A stretch of DNA of 39,313 nt from Mycoplasma testudinis ATCC 43263 (GTDB lineage Bacteria; Bacillota_I; Bacilli_A; Mycoplasmatales; Mycoplasmoidaceae), in contig NZ_JHXT01000015.1 of NCBI RefSeq assembly GCF_000687795.1, forward strand, positions 1 to 39,313, read 5' to 3'. Of the stretch, positions 10,504 through 19,501 are shown piece after piece. The notes beneath the pieces were generated by a model that saw only the letters and a list, made by a program, of their open reading frames with translations, did no database searches and was not told where the DNA came from. The translations under genes were made by a program, and so were the position numbers. Each line of letters opens with the position of its first letter. Positions within the stretch are counted from its first letter, which is position 1.

Positions 10504-10526
10504 TATAATATACCTTAGTATATTAT
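10504..10526 (+). promoter_or_regulatory. ybeY operon promoter with overlapping inverted repeat
   Basis: TATAAT at 10504-10509 is preceded by TTTGC and no clear -35. A perfect 9-bp inverted repeat (ATAATATAC, 4-nt spacer CTTA, GTATATTAT; 10505-10526) covers the -10 box, the expected transcription start and the first two bases of the ATG at 10525. With initiation near 10516 the mRNA leader would be about 8 nt and lack a ribosome-binding site, so initiation is probably near-leaderless. The repeat could be an operator or a short start-site hairpin. Confidence 0.55.
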
Positions 10527-10980
10527 GTTAATCCAAACTAGCCAAACCATTCCAAAACAAAATAAAAACAATGAAATTGATTTTTTGCGACTTTTTAAAA
10601 TCGTAAATGAACAAGTTAGTTTAGCATTCGAAATAAAGATTGATTTGTTTTATGAAATAAGTTTTATCAGTGAAGCAAGCAGTCAAAAATTTAATAACAA
10701 ATATCGAAAAAAAGATTATGTAGCAGACGTGATATCTATTCCATTGTGAGAAAATCAAGCATTTGTTACTCCGCTACTTGGTGAAATTTACATGTGTCTA
10801 CCAAAAATAAAAAAGCAAGCCAAAAAGTATGGGGTCAGTTATTTAAGTGAAATAGCAAGAATGTTAATTCATGGAATTCTTCACTTATTAGAATTCGACC
10901 ATGAACAGTCAGTAACGCTTGAATACGTGACTTTAAAAATTCAAGACAAAATACATAAAAAGGTTCTTAAACAGTATTAA
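10525..10980 (+). CDS. ybeY: Endoribonuclease YbeY (16S rRNA maturation)
   Basis: The 151-residue product has the zinc motif HGILHLLEFDH (His116, His120, His126), diagnostic of YbeY, a metallo-endoribonuclease in 16S rRNA 3'-end processing and ribosome quality control. The N-terminal half carries the usual conserved block ending in DVISIPLW (Trp from TGA at 10747). ybeY sits directly before dgkA and era, as in many Firmicutes and Mollicutes. The ATG has no Shine-Dalgarno and begins about 8 nt after the predicted transcription start. It is the first gene of a seven-gene operon ending at 17079. Confidence 0.93.
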
Positions 10981-10985
10981 TCAAT

Positions 10986-11381
10986 ATGGAAACAAGAAAA
11001 AATCGTGAATCAATCTGAAAAAAAATACGCTACAAATTTAGTCATGCTTTTAGCGGCTTTTTTTTCGCTTTAAAAGAAGAAGTATCACTTGTAATTCATG
11101 TCATTATTGCTTTAATAGTTTTAATCATTTCAGCAATTTTACACAATCAAATGTCTTACATCGATTGAGCAATCATCGTTTTGGTAATTGGTTTTGTAAT
11201 TTCGATGGAATTACTCAATACAGCGATTGAAAACCTAGTCGATACTGTTTCCTTTAAATTTAACATTAACGCCAAAAAAATAAAAGATATCTCAGCAGCA
11301 GCTACACTAATATTAGCTATTGTGGCAATCATCGTCGGTTTACTGATTCTAGTTCCAAAAATTGTCATTTTCTTTTCGTAG
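10986..11381 (+). CDS. dgkA: Diacylglycerol/undecaprenol kinase family protein
   Basis: The 131-residue membrane protein begins [11 protein letters not shown] (Trp from TGA). [12 protein letters not shown] is the family hallmark (ExxNTAIE). Three hydrophobic helices are visible: [33 protein letters not shown], and [16 protein letters not shown] near the C-terminus. Members phosphorylate undecaprenol or diacylglycerol at the membrane. The organism should lack peptidoglycan, so a diacylglycerol-like lipid is the more plausible substrate (inference). The gene starts 5 nt after ybeY and ends 7 nt before era. Confidence 0.9.
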
Positions 11382-11388
11382 GTGCTTT

Positions 11389-12300
11389 ATGAATTTAATT
11401 AATATCAGTATTTTAGGAAGTCCTAACGTTGGTAAATCCACGCTAATTAATAAATTGCTTAAAAACAAAGTTTCAATTGTTTCAAATTTGCCACAAACAA
11501 CTAGAGTTGCAACAAACTTTTATTTAAATTATGAAAATTTTGCTTTAAAAATCTGAGATACCCCCGGAATTCATAAACCAATTAACAAGTTGGATTTATT
11601 CTTAAATAGTGAAGTCTACCATTCATTTAAACAGGCTGATCTAGTTATTTTGATCGTTAACTGTTTACAAAATGTTTCACCCGAGTTACAACAATTGATT
11701 GATCAAATAAACACCAATAAAAACTTAAAAACCATTTTAATTTACAGTAAGATTGACTTATTGCAAGATACTAAAACCTTTGAAACTTTAAAAAATTCAA
11801 TTGACACTATAATCCATCCTGATCAAGTATTACAAATGAATTTTTTAAATGATGACATTACTATTATTCTAAAAGCAATTAGTAATCTTTTCAAGGACAA
11901 CATAACAGAATTAGAAGAAGTTTCTCAGGATGATTTAGTCGAACAAGAACAAAACGACGACAATTTCAAAATCAGTGAAATTATTCGCGAGCAAATTTTA
12001 AAGCACACTTATCAAGAAGTTCCTCATTCAGTAGCTGTTACCATAGAACACAAAGAATATGATCAAGTCAAAAATCTATTTCATGTCAACGCAAATATTG
12101 TGGTCGAAAAAGAAGGTCAAAAAGCAATTATCATTGGTAAAGGCGGACTCAAAATTAAACAGATTGGTGTTCACGCAAGGCAAGAGTTATTAAATCTTTT
12201 TGACTGCAAAATCAATTTGAAACTATTTTGTAAAGTTCAAAAAGATTGAAGAAACAATGACTATTTAATTAAAAGTTTAGGGTATAAAAAATGGCGCTAA
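11389..12300 (+). CDS. era: GTPase Era (30S assembly)
   Basis: The 303-residue protein has GSPNVGKST (residues 10-18, P-loop), QTTR (switch I), DTPGIHKP (G3, about residue 56) and SKID in place of NKxD (G4). A C-terminal KH domain carries [13 protein letters not shown], the RNA-binding GxxG loop. Era binds the 3' end of 16S rRNA and links ribosome maturation to cell-cycle progress. The ATG at 11389 is chosen over the in-frame ATG at 11362 because the protein then begins at the normal position ([10 protein letters not shown]) and does not overlap dgkA. The stop overlaps recO by 10 nt. TGA Trp codons occur at 11554 and 12247. Confidence 0.96.
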
Positions 12301-13073
12301 CAATTACAAACGGATACGTTATTAATTTAACTGATTATTTAGTTTTTGATCAAATTGTTAATTTCTTAACCCAAAGTGGAAATAAGATCGCGCTTTTGGC
12401 CAAAGGAACAAAAAAAATAGCTTCCAAAAACGCAAGAAATTTAACAATCGGAAATTTTAATGAAATAGAATATTTCAAAGCACGACAAAAAGAAAAAATC
12501 GGACGTTTGAAAAAAACGGTGATAATTCATCAAATTCCTTGAGAATTCCACGAATATCATTCTTTTAATCTAATTAATGAATACGCTAATAAAGTTTTAT
12601 ATTCTTCTAAACAGGTTTTTGCTTTATACGAATCAACAATTAATTTACTCATAAACAAAAAAACAAAAGACTGGCTAATTACAGCAACGATTTTAGTCCA
12701 ACTATTAAAAATAAATGGAATCAATTTCAACTATGAAAAATGCCAAGATTGTCGCGTAAACGAAACTTATGTAATCGATAAAAATATGCTATGAGGTTAT
12801 TGTCAGAATTGCTATATCCATCAGCCAACAAGTGCATATTGGATTAATCCGGTGGTTTTAAAAATGCTTAATCATTTATCCAATAAACAATATCCTAAAC
12901 CAATTTATGTTATTAATAGTGAAATTCTTTTTTTACAATTTTTGAAATTCCTAGTCGAGAAGAATCTTGGAATTACGCTTAATAGTCTTAAACGTTTTGA
13001 ATGAAATCAAGAAATCAACCAGGCATCTGAATCCACCAACTTTATGAAAATTATTAATTCTTACAGAAAGTAA
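12291..13073 (+). CDS. recO: DNA repair protein RecO
   Basis: The 260-residue protein begins with a RecO-like OB-fold (GYVINLTDYLVFDQIVNFLT ... LLAKGTKK) and has a four-cysteine zinc site in the C-terminal half (CQDC and CQNC). RecO anneals ssDNA and loads RecA with RecR in gap repair. Its place between era and glyS is the conserved Firmicute order. It overlaps era by 10 nt and glyS follows 5 nt after the stop. Five or more TGA Trp codons are read through. Confidence 0.9.
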
Positions 13074-13078
13074 ATACT

Positions 13079-14452
13079 ATGAAAAACACCCAAGAAACAA
13101 TTGTTAATTATTTAAAAAATTATGGCTTCATTTATCCGTCCAGTGAAATTTATAACGGATTAGCTAATGCCTGAGATTATGGACCATTAGGATCACTACT
13201 AAAGAATAATTTAAAGCAAGCATTATTAAAACACTTTGTCTTTACTAAAGCCAACATGGTCTTAGTTGATACTTCAATTATTTTAAATGCCAATGTTTGA
13301 AAAGCTTCGGGACATTTAGACAATTTTTCAGATCCATTAATCGACTGTAAAAAATGCCAAAGTCGATATCGAGTTGATAAATTATTAAACGAAAAATTGA
13401 ACGTCAATACAGCTGAAAATACAAGTCTAAACGAATTTGAAGAAATTATTGCTAAAAATCGCATCTTGTGTCCAACTTGTAATAGTTTTGACTGAACAAA
13501 TGTTCGTCAGTTCAATTTAATGTTTAAAACTTACCAAGGAGTTACAGAAAACCAATTAAACACATTGTATTTACGACCGGAAACAGCACAAGGAATTTTC
13601 ATTAACTTCAAGAATATTGTTCGCTCGCAAAGAATGAAAATTCCTTTCGGCGTGGCCCAAATAGGAAAAGCGTTTCGGAATGAAATTACACCCGGGAATT
13701 TCATTTTTAGAACAAGGGAGTTCGAGCAAATGGAAATTGAATTTTTTGTCCAAGAAAAAGATGCAGCCAATTATTTTGAATATTTCAAAAAAGAAATTGA
13801 CGGTTTTTTAACAGAAGTTTTAAAAATTAAACCAGAAAACAAACAAGTATATGAACACCCGCGAGAAGAATTATCACATTATTCAAAAAGAACAATAGAT
13901 TATCAATTTAATTTTCCTCATGGATTTAGCGAATTATGAGGATTAGCCAATAGAAGCAATTATGACCTAGGCGTACACCAAAATTTCTCCACTAAAAAAT
14001 TAACTTACTTAGATCCCCAAACAAACGAAGAATACCTACCTTATGTAATTGAACCTTCTGTTGGAATCGAAAGACTATTTTATGCATTAATTTGTAATGC
14101 ATATGAAGTTCAAAAAATCGATGAAAATGACTCCCGTGAGATTCTTAGAATTCCCCACCAAGTAGCGCCTTATCAAATTGCTGTATTCCCACTAGTAAAT
14201 AAATTAAATCAAAAAGCTAAGGAGGTTTATGAAGACCTTTTAAAACAAAATTATCGCATTATATTTGACAGCAGCGGTAGCATTGGCAAACGCTACCGCC
14301 GAATGGATGCAATCGGAACACCATATTGCATTACCATTGACTTTGAAACAATTGAAAAACAAACAGTCACTATTAGAGATCGTGACTCAATGCAGCAAAT
14401 CAAAATCCAGTTAAAAGATTTAAATAAAATCTTAGAAGAAAAATTAAAATAA
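13079..14452 (+). CDS. glyS: Glycine--tRNA ligase (single-chain, class II)
   Basis: The 457-residue product is the alpha2-type glycyl-tRNA synthetase. It shows [12 protein letters not shown] at the N-terminus, a zinc site (CKKC and CPTC, flanking residues 98-140), motif 2 (FRNEITPG ... [14 protein letters not shown]), motif 3 ([13 protein letters not shown]), and an anticodon-binding domain ([11 protein letters not shown] ... [16 protein letters not shown]). It charges tRNA-Gly. Length and domain order are normal for Mollicutes. It lies between recO and dnaG, 5 and 7 nt away. Confidence 0.96.
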
Positions 14453-14459
14453 AAACACT

Positions 14460-16409
14460 ATGACGAGTAATAAAAATTTAGACATCTTTAACACCATTAA
14501 AGAACAGACCGATATCGTTAATGTTATCGGACAATTTTTAACGCTCGAAAAAAAAGGCAATAATTACTGGGCGTTGTGTCCTTTTCATAAAGACGATCAT
14601 GCTTCTCTTTCAGTATCACCCAAAAAACAATTATTTAATTGTTTTTCTTGTAATACCAAAGGGGATGTTTTTAAATTTGTTAAAGAATACAAATCTTTGT
14701 CATTTTTACAAGCTGTTCAAGAAGTGGCTGAAATCTGTAATGTTGATCAATCACTCATAGGACAATTAAAATCATCTTCGCAAATAAGTGAAAAATATCA
14801 AAAATACTATCAAATTAACGAATTGGCTTTAAAGTTTTTTAAAATAAATTTATGAAATAAAAAAGAACAAAACGCCCATAATTATCTATTATCAAGAAAT
14901 CTTTCTAGCGAATTAACTGATTACTTTGAAATCGGCTATGCAGCAACAGCAAAAGATGGTTTAATCAATGCGTTAACAGATTTACAAACGCAGCAAAAAA
15001 TTACTGCTGCCGAATTAAAGTTTATTGGTTTAACAAAACCAGACGATGATTCAAATGATTTTTTTAATAACCGGATAATTTTTCCAATTCGTGATCATCG
15101 GGGAAACCTGGTAGCATTTTCTGGTCGGTCAATAAACGATGTTAATCAACCCAAATACTTAAACACGTTAACGACTCCAATTTTTCAAAAAGAAATGGTT
15201 CTATATAATTTTTTTCATGTTAGTAATATCGATCAAATTAACAAGCTTTATATTTGTGAAGGTTATATGGATGTAATTGCTTTGCATCGAATTGGAATTA
15301 AAAACGCTGTTGCTTTGATGGGTTTAAATTTAAGCAATTATCACATTAATGCAATTAAGAATCTTAAGTCTTTAAAAGAAATCATTCTTTGTTTAGACAA
15401 CGATCAAGCGGGTCGCAGTGGGATGATTAATGTAGCTAAACATTTAATAGCAAATAATCTTTCTGTTAAATTAGTTAATCCCTACGATGACAAAATAAAA
15501 GATATCGACGAGTTAGTTACTAAATATCCTCAGCAAGAAGTTGAAAACATCTTATCTAATACTTCAGACTACTTTGGGTTTTTAATCAAGGTTTGAACAC
15601 ATCAAAATCAAGATCCAAACCCTAATCAAGTTTTGACAATTACAAATATGGTGCTTGAAGAAATAAAAAAATACGCGGATCCTTTAATACAAAATTCATA
15701 TGTTAAAAATGCTGCAAAACAATTAAATTTGGATGAGACCGAATTACTAGACAAATTTAAAAAAATAACTTTCCAGCATACACCAAATGAATCCAAAGAC
15801 AATATTCAAGAACAACCGTATATTAAACTTCCAATTAATAAAGACAATTTTAAAGAAGTAGATAATAAAAAAATTACTCGCTCGTTAAAGGATACTGAAA
15901 ACCAAATATTTAATGATGAAATTAATTTAATAATTACCTTTTTCTTTTTCAAAAAAGCAATTAACGATTTTGAAAACTTTTCTCAATTTAGTTTTCAAAA
16001 TGATTTTTTAAAAAAATTACTAATCAAGATAAAGGTTTTCTATTTAGATAATGATGCTATGAAATGAGAAGATATGGATCAAATGATAGATGCCATCGAA
16101 TCAAAAAAACCTGTAAATAAAGATTTTTATAAAGACGTTCTTAATAAAGAAATTTGAAAATTTCAATTACATGAGCCCCAAAACTACGAACAAAAAGAAA
16201 TGTATCGCTTGCTATACAGTTTAATGGTTAATACCAATACCCTAAGTTTTTTAAGATTAACCAGTCAGCAAGAAATGCAACAAGACAGCACTAACCTAAA
16301 ACAATACAAGGATTATTTAAGAAACTACACCGAAACAAAAAAATACATAGATCGTTTGTTTGAAAAATACAATTATCATTTTTTGAATGAATCAGCAAAA
16401 AAACGATAG
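14460..16409 (+). CDS. dnaG: DNA primase
   Basis: The 649-residue protein has an N-terminal CHC2 zinc finger (Cys40, His43, Cys61, Cys64 in CPFHKDD...CFSC) and a TOPRIM core (LYICEGYMDVIAL, then CLDNDQAGR). The C-terminal region is helical and is expected to bind DnaB. It makes RNA primers at the replication fork. In many Firmicutes rpoD follows dnaG directly; here rpoD is about 14 kb away and thiN follows instead. The ATG is 7 nt after glyS. Several TGA codons are read as Trp. Confidence 0.96.
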
Positions 16410-16419
16410 TGAATTCATC

Positions 16420-17079
16420 ATGAAAACAGAATTTAATCGAATTTATAATTTAGTAGCAAATGGTCCAGAAAAACTTATTCCCAATTTAAAAAAATACGAT
16501 GACAAAAAATCAATTTGAATTGGAATAGATGGAGGGAATAAAATTTTACATGATAGTAACATTATTCCACAAATTGCTTTTGGTGACTTTGATTCAGTAA
16601 CAACCAAACAACTGCAATTAATGAGATCTAATATTTCACAAATCTATCAATTTCCTCCTGAAAAAGATGAAACGGATTTCCAAATTACATTAAATTACTT
16701 GCTCGATAAAAAACCAAAATTAATTCGGATTTTTGGTTGAAGCGGTGGACGAATAGACCAATATTTGTCAATTATTGATTCTTTAGCAAATACTAAATAT
16801 AACGTTTTGGTACCAAAAATGGAATTAATCGACAAACAAAATTATGTACAAATATTTCTTCCGGGAACGCATAAAATAAAAAGAAATAAAACAATGAAAT
16901 ATGTGGCTTTTATTCCGTTAATTAAAACCACAAATTTAACAATAAAAGATTTTAAATATACAACTGATAAATGATCGTTCGAACGAATGATTTCTTTATC
17001 TAGTAACGAATTTATTAAATCAACAGGAACTTTCGCTTTTGATAGTGGACTTATTTTAGTTGCTCAAAGTAAAGATTAA
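16420..17079 (+). CDS. thiN: Thiamine pyrophosphokinase
   Basis: The 219-residue protein carries the family motifs IGIDGGN, GDFDSV, KDETDFQ and GGRIDQ. The enzyme transfers pyrophosphate from ATP to thiamine, making the cofactor thiamine diphosphate from imported vitamin. There is no thiamine transporter or riboswitch nearby. It is the last gene of the ybeY operon, 10 nt after dnaG, and a terminator begins within a few bases of its stop. GGRIDQ differs from the usual GGRxDH by the final His. Confidence 0.9.
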
Positions 17080-17082
17080 AAA

Positions 17083-17107
17083 AACCCACAATCTCATTGT
17101 GGGTTTG
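17083..17107 (+). terminator. Terminator between thiN and the tRNA cluster
   Basis: AAACCCACAAT, a short CTC loop and ATTGTGGGTTT form a perfect hairpin with A and T flanks. The flanks allow it to work in both directions, so it can end the ybeY-thiN operon (plus) and the converging tRNA operon (minus). Confidence 0.85.
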
Positions 17108-17122
17108 TTGTGATTATAAATA

Positions 17123-17198
17123 TGGTGGCCTCGGGCAGAATTGAACTGCCGACACACGGTTCTTCAGACCGTTGCTCTACCGACTGAGCTACAAGGCC
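17123..17198 (-). tRNA. tRNA-Phe(GAA)
   Basis: Minus-strand cloverleaf of 76 nt. Acceptor GGCCTTG pairs with CGAGGCC (one G-T), discriminator A, encoded CCA, anticodon loop CTGAAGA giving GAA. It is the last gene of the minus-strand tRNA operon. Confidence 0.96.
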
Positions 17199-17202
17199 AT
17201 AA

Positions 17203-17276
17203 TGGCGGTTCTGACGGGAATCCAACCCGCGACTCCTCCGTGACAGGGAGACATGTTAGCATTACACTACAGAACC
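17203..17276 (-). tRNA. tRNA-Asp(GTC)
   Basis: Minus-strand cloverleaf of 74 nt. Acceptor GGTTCTG pairs with CAGAACC, discriminator G (typical of Asp), encoded CCA, anticodon loop CTGTCAC giving GTC. Confidence 0.95.
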
Positions 17277-17277
17277 A

Positions 17278-17355
17278 TGGTTGCGGGAGATGGATTTGAA
17301 CCACCGACCTTCAGATTATGAGCCTGACGAGCTAACCAAACTGCTCTATCCCGCG
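17278..17355 (-). tRNA. Initiator tRNA-fMet(CAT)
   Basis: Minus-strand tRNA starting CGCGGG and ending CCCGCAACCA, so position 1 (C) faces A at position 72. This unpaired end marks initiator tRNAs. The anticodon loop is CTCATAA. One nt separates it from tRNA-Asp. Confidence 0.95.
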
Positions 17356-17401
17356 ATGTCTTGAAAGGATCTTACCTTCACTTTCAAGGATTTAATTTTA
17401 A

Positions 17402-17492
17402 TGGCGGAGGCTGAGGGATTCGAACCCCCGCGTACTGTTAAGCACCTCTCGGTTTTCAAGACCGAACCCTTCAGCCACTTGGGTAAGCCTCC
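17402..17492 (-). tRNA. tRNA-Ser(TGA)
   Basis: Minus-strand tRNA of 91 nt with a long variable arm, acceptor GGAGGCT pairing with AGCCTCC, discriminator G, encoded CCA, and anticodon loop CTTGAAA giving TGA. Confidence 0.95.
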
Positions 17493-17549
17493 ACATACGG
17501 TAGAAAACTTAGTTCTACGCGTTAATAGGTAAGTTAATTTAAGATTAAA

Positions 17550-17625
17550 TGGTGGATCTAACAGGACTCGAACCTGTAACAGACCGATTATGAGTCGGGG
17601 GCTCTAACCATTGAGCTATAGATCC
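17550..17625 (-). tRNA. tRNA-Ile2(CAT, probably lysidine-modified)
   Basis: Minus-strand tRNA of 76 nt starting GGATCTATAGCTCAATGG, with acceptor pairing to TAGATCC and encoded CCA. The anticodon loop is CTCATAA. I assign Ile2 rather than elongator Met because the adjacent CAT tRNA has the mollicute elongator-Met loop TTCATAC, and this one has the Ile2-like loop and GGA start. TilS would convert its C34 to lysidine to read AUA. Confidence 0.75.
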
Positions 17626-17630
17626 TAATC

Positions 17631-17707
17631 TGGTGGCTGGGGTGAGATTCGAACTCACGACAACTCGGGTATGAACCGAGCCCTCTAACCAACTGAGGTA
17701 CCCAGCC
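17631..17707 (-). tRNA. Elongator tRNA-Met(CAT)
   Basis: Minus-strand tRNA of 77 nt. Acceptor GGCTGGG pairs with CCCAGCC, discriminator A, encoded CCA, anticodon loop TTCATAC. Fully paired 1-72 excludes the initiator. Confidence 0.85.
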
Positions 17708-17711
17708 ACAA

Positions 17712-17788
17712 TGGTCGGGAAGACAGGATTTGAACCTGCGACCCCTTGGTCCCAAACCAAGTGCTCTACCAAGCTAAGCTACTTCCCG
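17712..17788 (-). tRNA. tRNA-Pro(TGG)
   Basis: Minus-strand tRNA of 77 nt. Acceptor CGGGAAG pairs with CTTCCCG, discriminator A, encoded CCA, anticodon TGG in loop TTTGGGA. Confidence 0.95.
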
Positions 17789-17827
17789 AAACCTTGTGGA
17801 TGACTCATCGCAACAAGTCATTAATAA

Positions 17828-17878
17828 TGGCGCACTGCTTAGGAATTGAACCCAAGAATGATGAAATCCATCCAGTGC
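17828..17878 (-). ncRNA. Truncated tRNA-like minihelix inside the tRNA cluster
   Basis: Between tRNA-Cys and tRNA-Pro, the minus strand holds a 51-nt element with tRNA ends only. A 5' strand GCACTG pairs with CAGTGC (6 bp), a T-arm-like hairpin has stem TTGGG/CCTAA and loop TTCAATT, and the 3' end is discriminator G plus CCA. In place of D and anticodon arms there is one small hairpin (GATG, loop GATTT, CATC). It is 3 nt downstream of tRNA-Cys. It could be a decayed tRNA or a real processed small RNA; no anticodon can be assigned. Confidence 0.45.
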
Positions 17879-17881
17879 TTA

Positions 17882-17956
17882 TGGAGGTGCCTGTCAGAAT
17901 CGAACTGACGTATAAGAAGGTTGCAGCTTCTTGCCTTACCGCTTGGCTAAGGCACC
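17882..17956 (-). tRNA. tRNA-Cys(GCA)
   Basis: Minus-strand tRNA of 75 nt. Acceptor GGTGCCT pairs with AGGCACC, discriminator T (usual U73 of tRNA-Cys), encoded CCA, anticodon loop CTGCAAC giving GCA. It is the first tRNA after the cluster promoter. Confidence 0.95.
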
Positions 17957-18013
17957 ATAAAGACTTAATAAATATTCAATGAAAACTCATTGAACACCTA
18001 AACCGCCTTTAAA

Positions 18014-18043
18014 ATTATACACTATAACTTAGAAAATTAACAA
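18014..18043 (-). promoter_or_regulatory. Promoter of the tRNA operon
   Basis: On the minus strand TTGTTA (18038-18043) and TATAAT (18014-18019) are 18 nt apart, about 58 nt upstream of tRNA-Cys. This is the best sigma-A-type promoter in the 233-bp gap 17957-18189, which also holds the divergent promoter of the 18190 gene. Confidence 0.7.
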
Positions 18044-18156
18044 TCCGATAAAACTTTTTTTCAAAAATTCGTTCATTTAAATTGATTTAAGACATTCGTT
18101 TACGTAACTTTATCAATTGCAAATTAGTTAATCGATTAATTGAATTATATCAATAT

Positions 18157-18178
18157 ATTCAATTGAATTTATTATAAT
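18157..18178 (+). promoter_or_regulatory. Promoter of the 18190 gene with a palindrome at -35
   Basis: TATAAT at 18173-18178 lies 11 nt before the ATG at 18190, so the leader would be about 5 nt with no ribosome-binding site. ATTCAATTGAAT (18157-18168), a perfect 12-bp palindrome, sits just upstream over the -35 spacer region. Either a regulator site or chance in AT-rich DNA. Confidence 0.45.
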
Positions 18179-18189
18179 AAACTTTTGTT

Positions 18190-18822
18190 ATGAGTCGTTT
18201 TGAAAAACATCGCGCAATTCGCGAACAAATGAATAATGAATTTCAAATCAAGAAAGCGTTGCAACACGTTTCTGATTTGGTAGCGTCTTATCATGACAAA
18301 ATCAACAACATCCATCCTAAAATTTTATTAAGTTTAAAACCAATTGATATTAAATTGATGGATTTGCTCACAATTGACACAAGCAACAAGGATAGTTTTA
18401 ACCAAATTCAACAATTTATTAATGAATTTAATTTTTCTGAATTAACCGAAATGCAAGATCAAGCCGAATTATTATTATCCCAATCAAAATCAAACGAACG
18501 AGGTAATTTAGAATTTGAGCAAGGGTGACTTGATCAAGATGCAGGGGCAGTAGTTATCAACCAATGTAACTTAATGTTTAATGCAGCCCAAAAACAAAAT
18601 ATAAACTTTGATAAAACATCTTATCAGGATTTGATTAAATTCAAAAAAATTGTTCATTTATCAAAAAACAATCGAAACCATATTACCCAGTTATATCCAC
18701 CAAAAGAAGTTGAAATCAAGCGTGGCCATTCAACATATAAACTTTTCTTGACTTGTTTATTTGCTTTAATTGTGATTGGTCTTGCAGCTATTGTTATCAC
18801 AATCGTTTCACTGGTTCTTTAA
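18190..18822 (+). CDS. Hypothetical tail-anchored membrane protein upstream of cmk
   Basis: The 210-residue protein has a charged, helical cytosolic body (starting SRFEKHRAIREQMNNEFQIK) and one hydrophobic helix at the extreme C-terminus (about residues 186-209, FLTCLFALIVIGLAAIVIT), the layout of a tail-anchored protein. There is no signal peptide and no recognised family. TGA at 18526 is Trp. It probably shares a transcript with cmk, which starts 37 nt later behind its own strong ribosome-binding site. Translation seems to start near the 5' end of the mRNA. Confidence 0.75.
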
Positions 18823-18859
18823 AATTAAAAAAATACAAAAAAAATAAAGGAGGCATTAT

Positions 18860-19501
18860 ATGTTTCAAATCGCCATCGACGGACCAAGCGCGTCAGGAAA
18901 AACAACAATTGGGTTGGCAGCAGCAAGAAAACTTGAATTTAATTTTTTGTCGACCGGACTTGTTTACCGTGCTATCGCTTATATCTACCACCATGACAAA
19001 TTAACTTTATGTGAATTGTTATCGCAAATTGAAAAACGCATCATTTTGGGAAATAATCATGTTTTAATTGATGGAATCGATTTAGGAACAAAATTACAAA
19101 CTGAACAAGTTTCTGCGTGAACAAGTAGCATCGCAACAAATCAAGCTATTCGCAAAATTGCCGTCAAAATGCAACAAGAGTTTGCCGCTAATAAAAATGT
19201 TATTATGGATGGTCGTGACATCTGTAGTGTTGTCTTACCAAATGCTCAAGTGAAAGTCTACATCGATGCAGATGTTAAAATTCGAGCTAAACGACGACTT
19301 GACCAATTAAATTTACCAGAAGATGAATTACCAAAAATTATTGCTGATTTAAAAACTCGTGATGAACGTGATTCACGGCGTGAAGTTGCTCCATTAAAAA
19401 AAGATATTAACGCTTATACTATTGACACTTCATACTTGACAATCAGTGAATGTGTAGATGCGATCGAAAAAATATATTTAGAAACTATTGAAAGAAAATA
19501 A
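18860..19501 (+). CDS. cmk: Cytidylate kinase
   Basis: The 213-residue protein has [11 protein letters not shown] (P-loop), [13 protein letters not shown] (nucleotide-monophosphate site) and [15 protein letters not shown] (lid region), all typical of CMP kinase. It turns (d)CMP to (d)CDP using ATP. AAAGGAGG lies 7 nt before the ATG. The stop TAA overlaps the ATG of der by one base (TAATG), so translation is coupled, as in most Firmicutes and in M. genitalium (MG330-MG329). Confidence 0.96.

Noticed and set aside
11362-11388. Upstream in-frame ATG as the era start
   Set aside because: It lies inside dgkA, adds residues not found in Era, and the ATG at 11389 gives the normal N-terminus.
17828-17880. 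The tRNA-like end as the 3' part of a tmRNA
   Set aside because: tRNA-Cys begins 3 nt upstream, so there is no room for the several-hundred-nt tmRNA body, and the typical tmRNA 5' end is absent.
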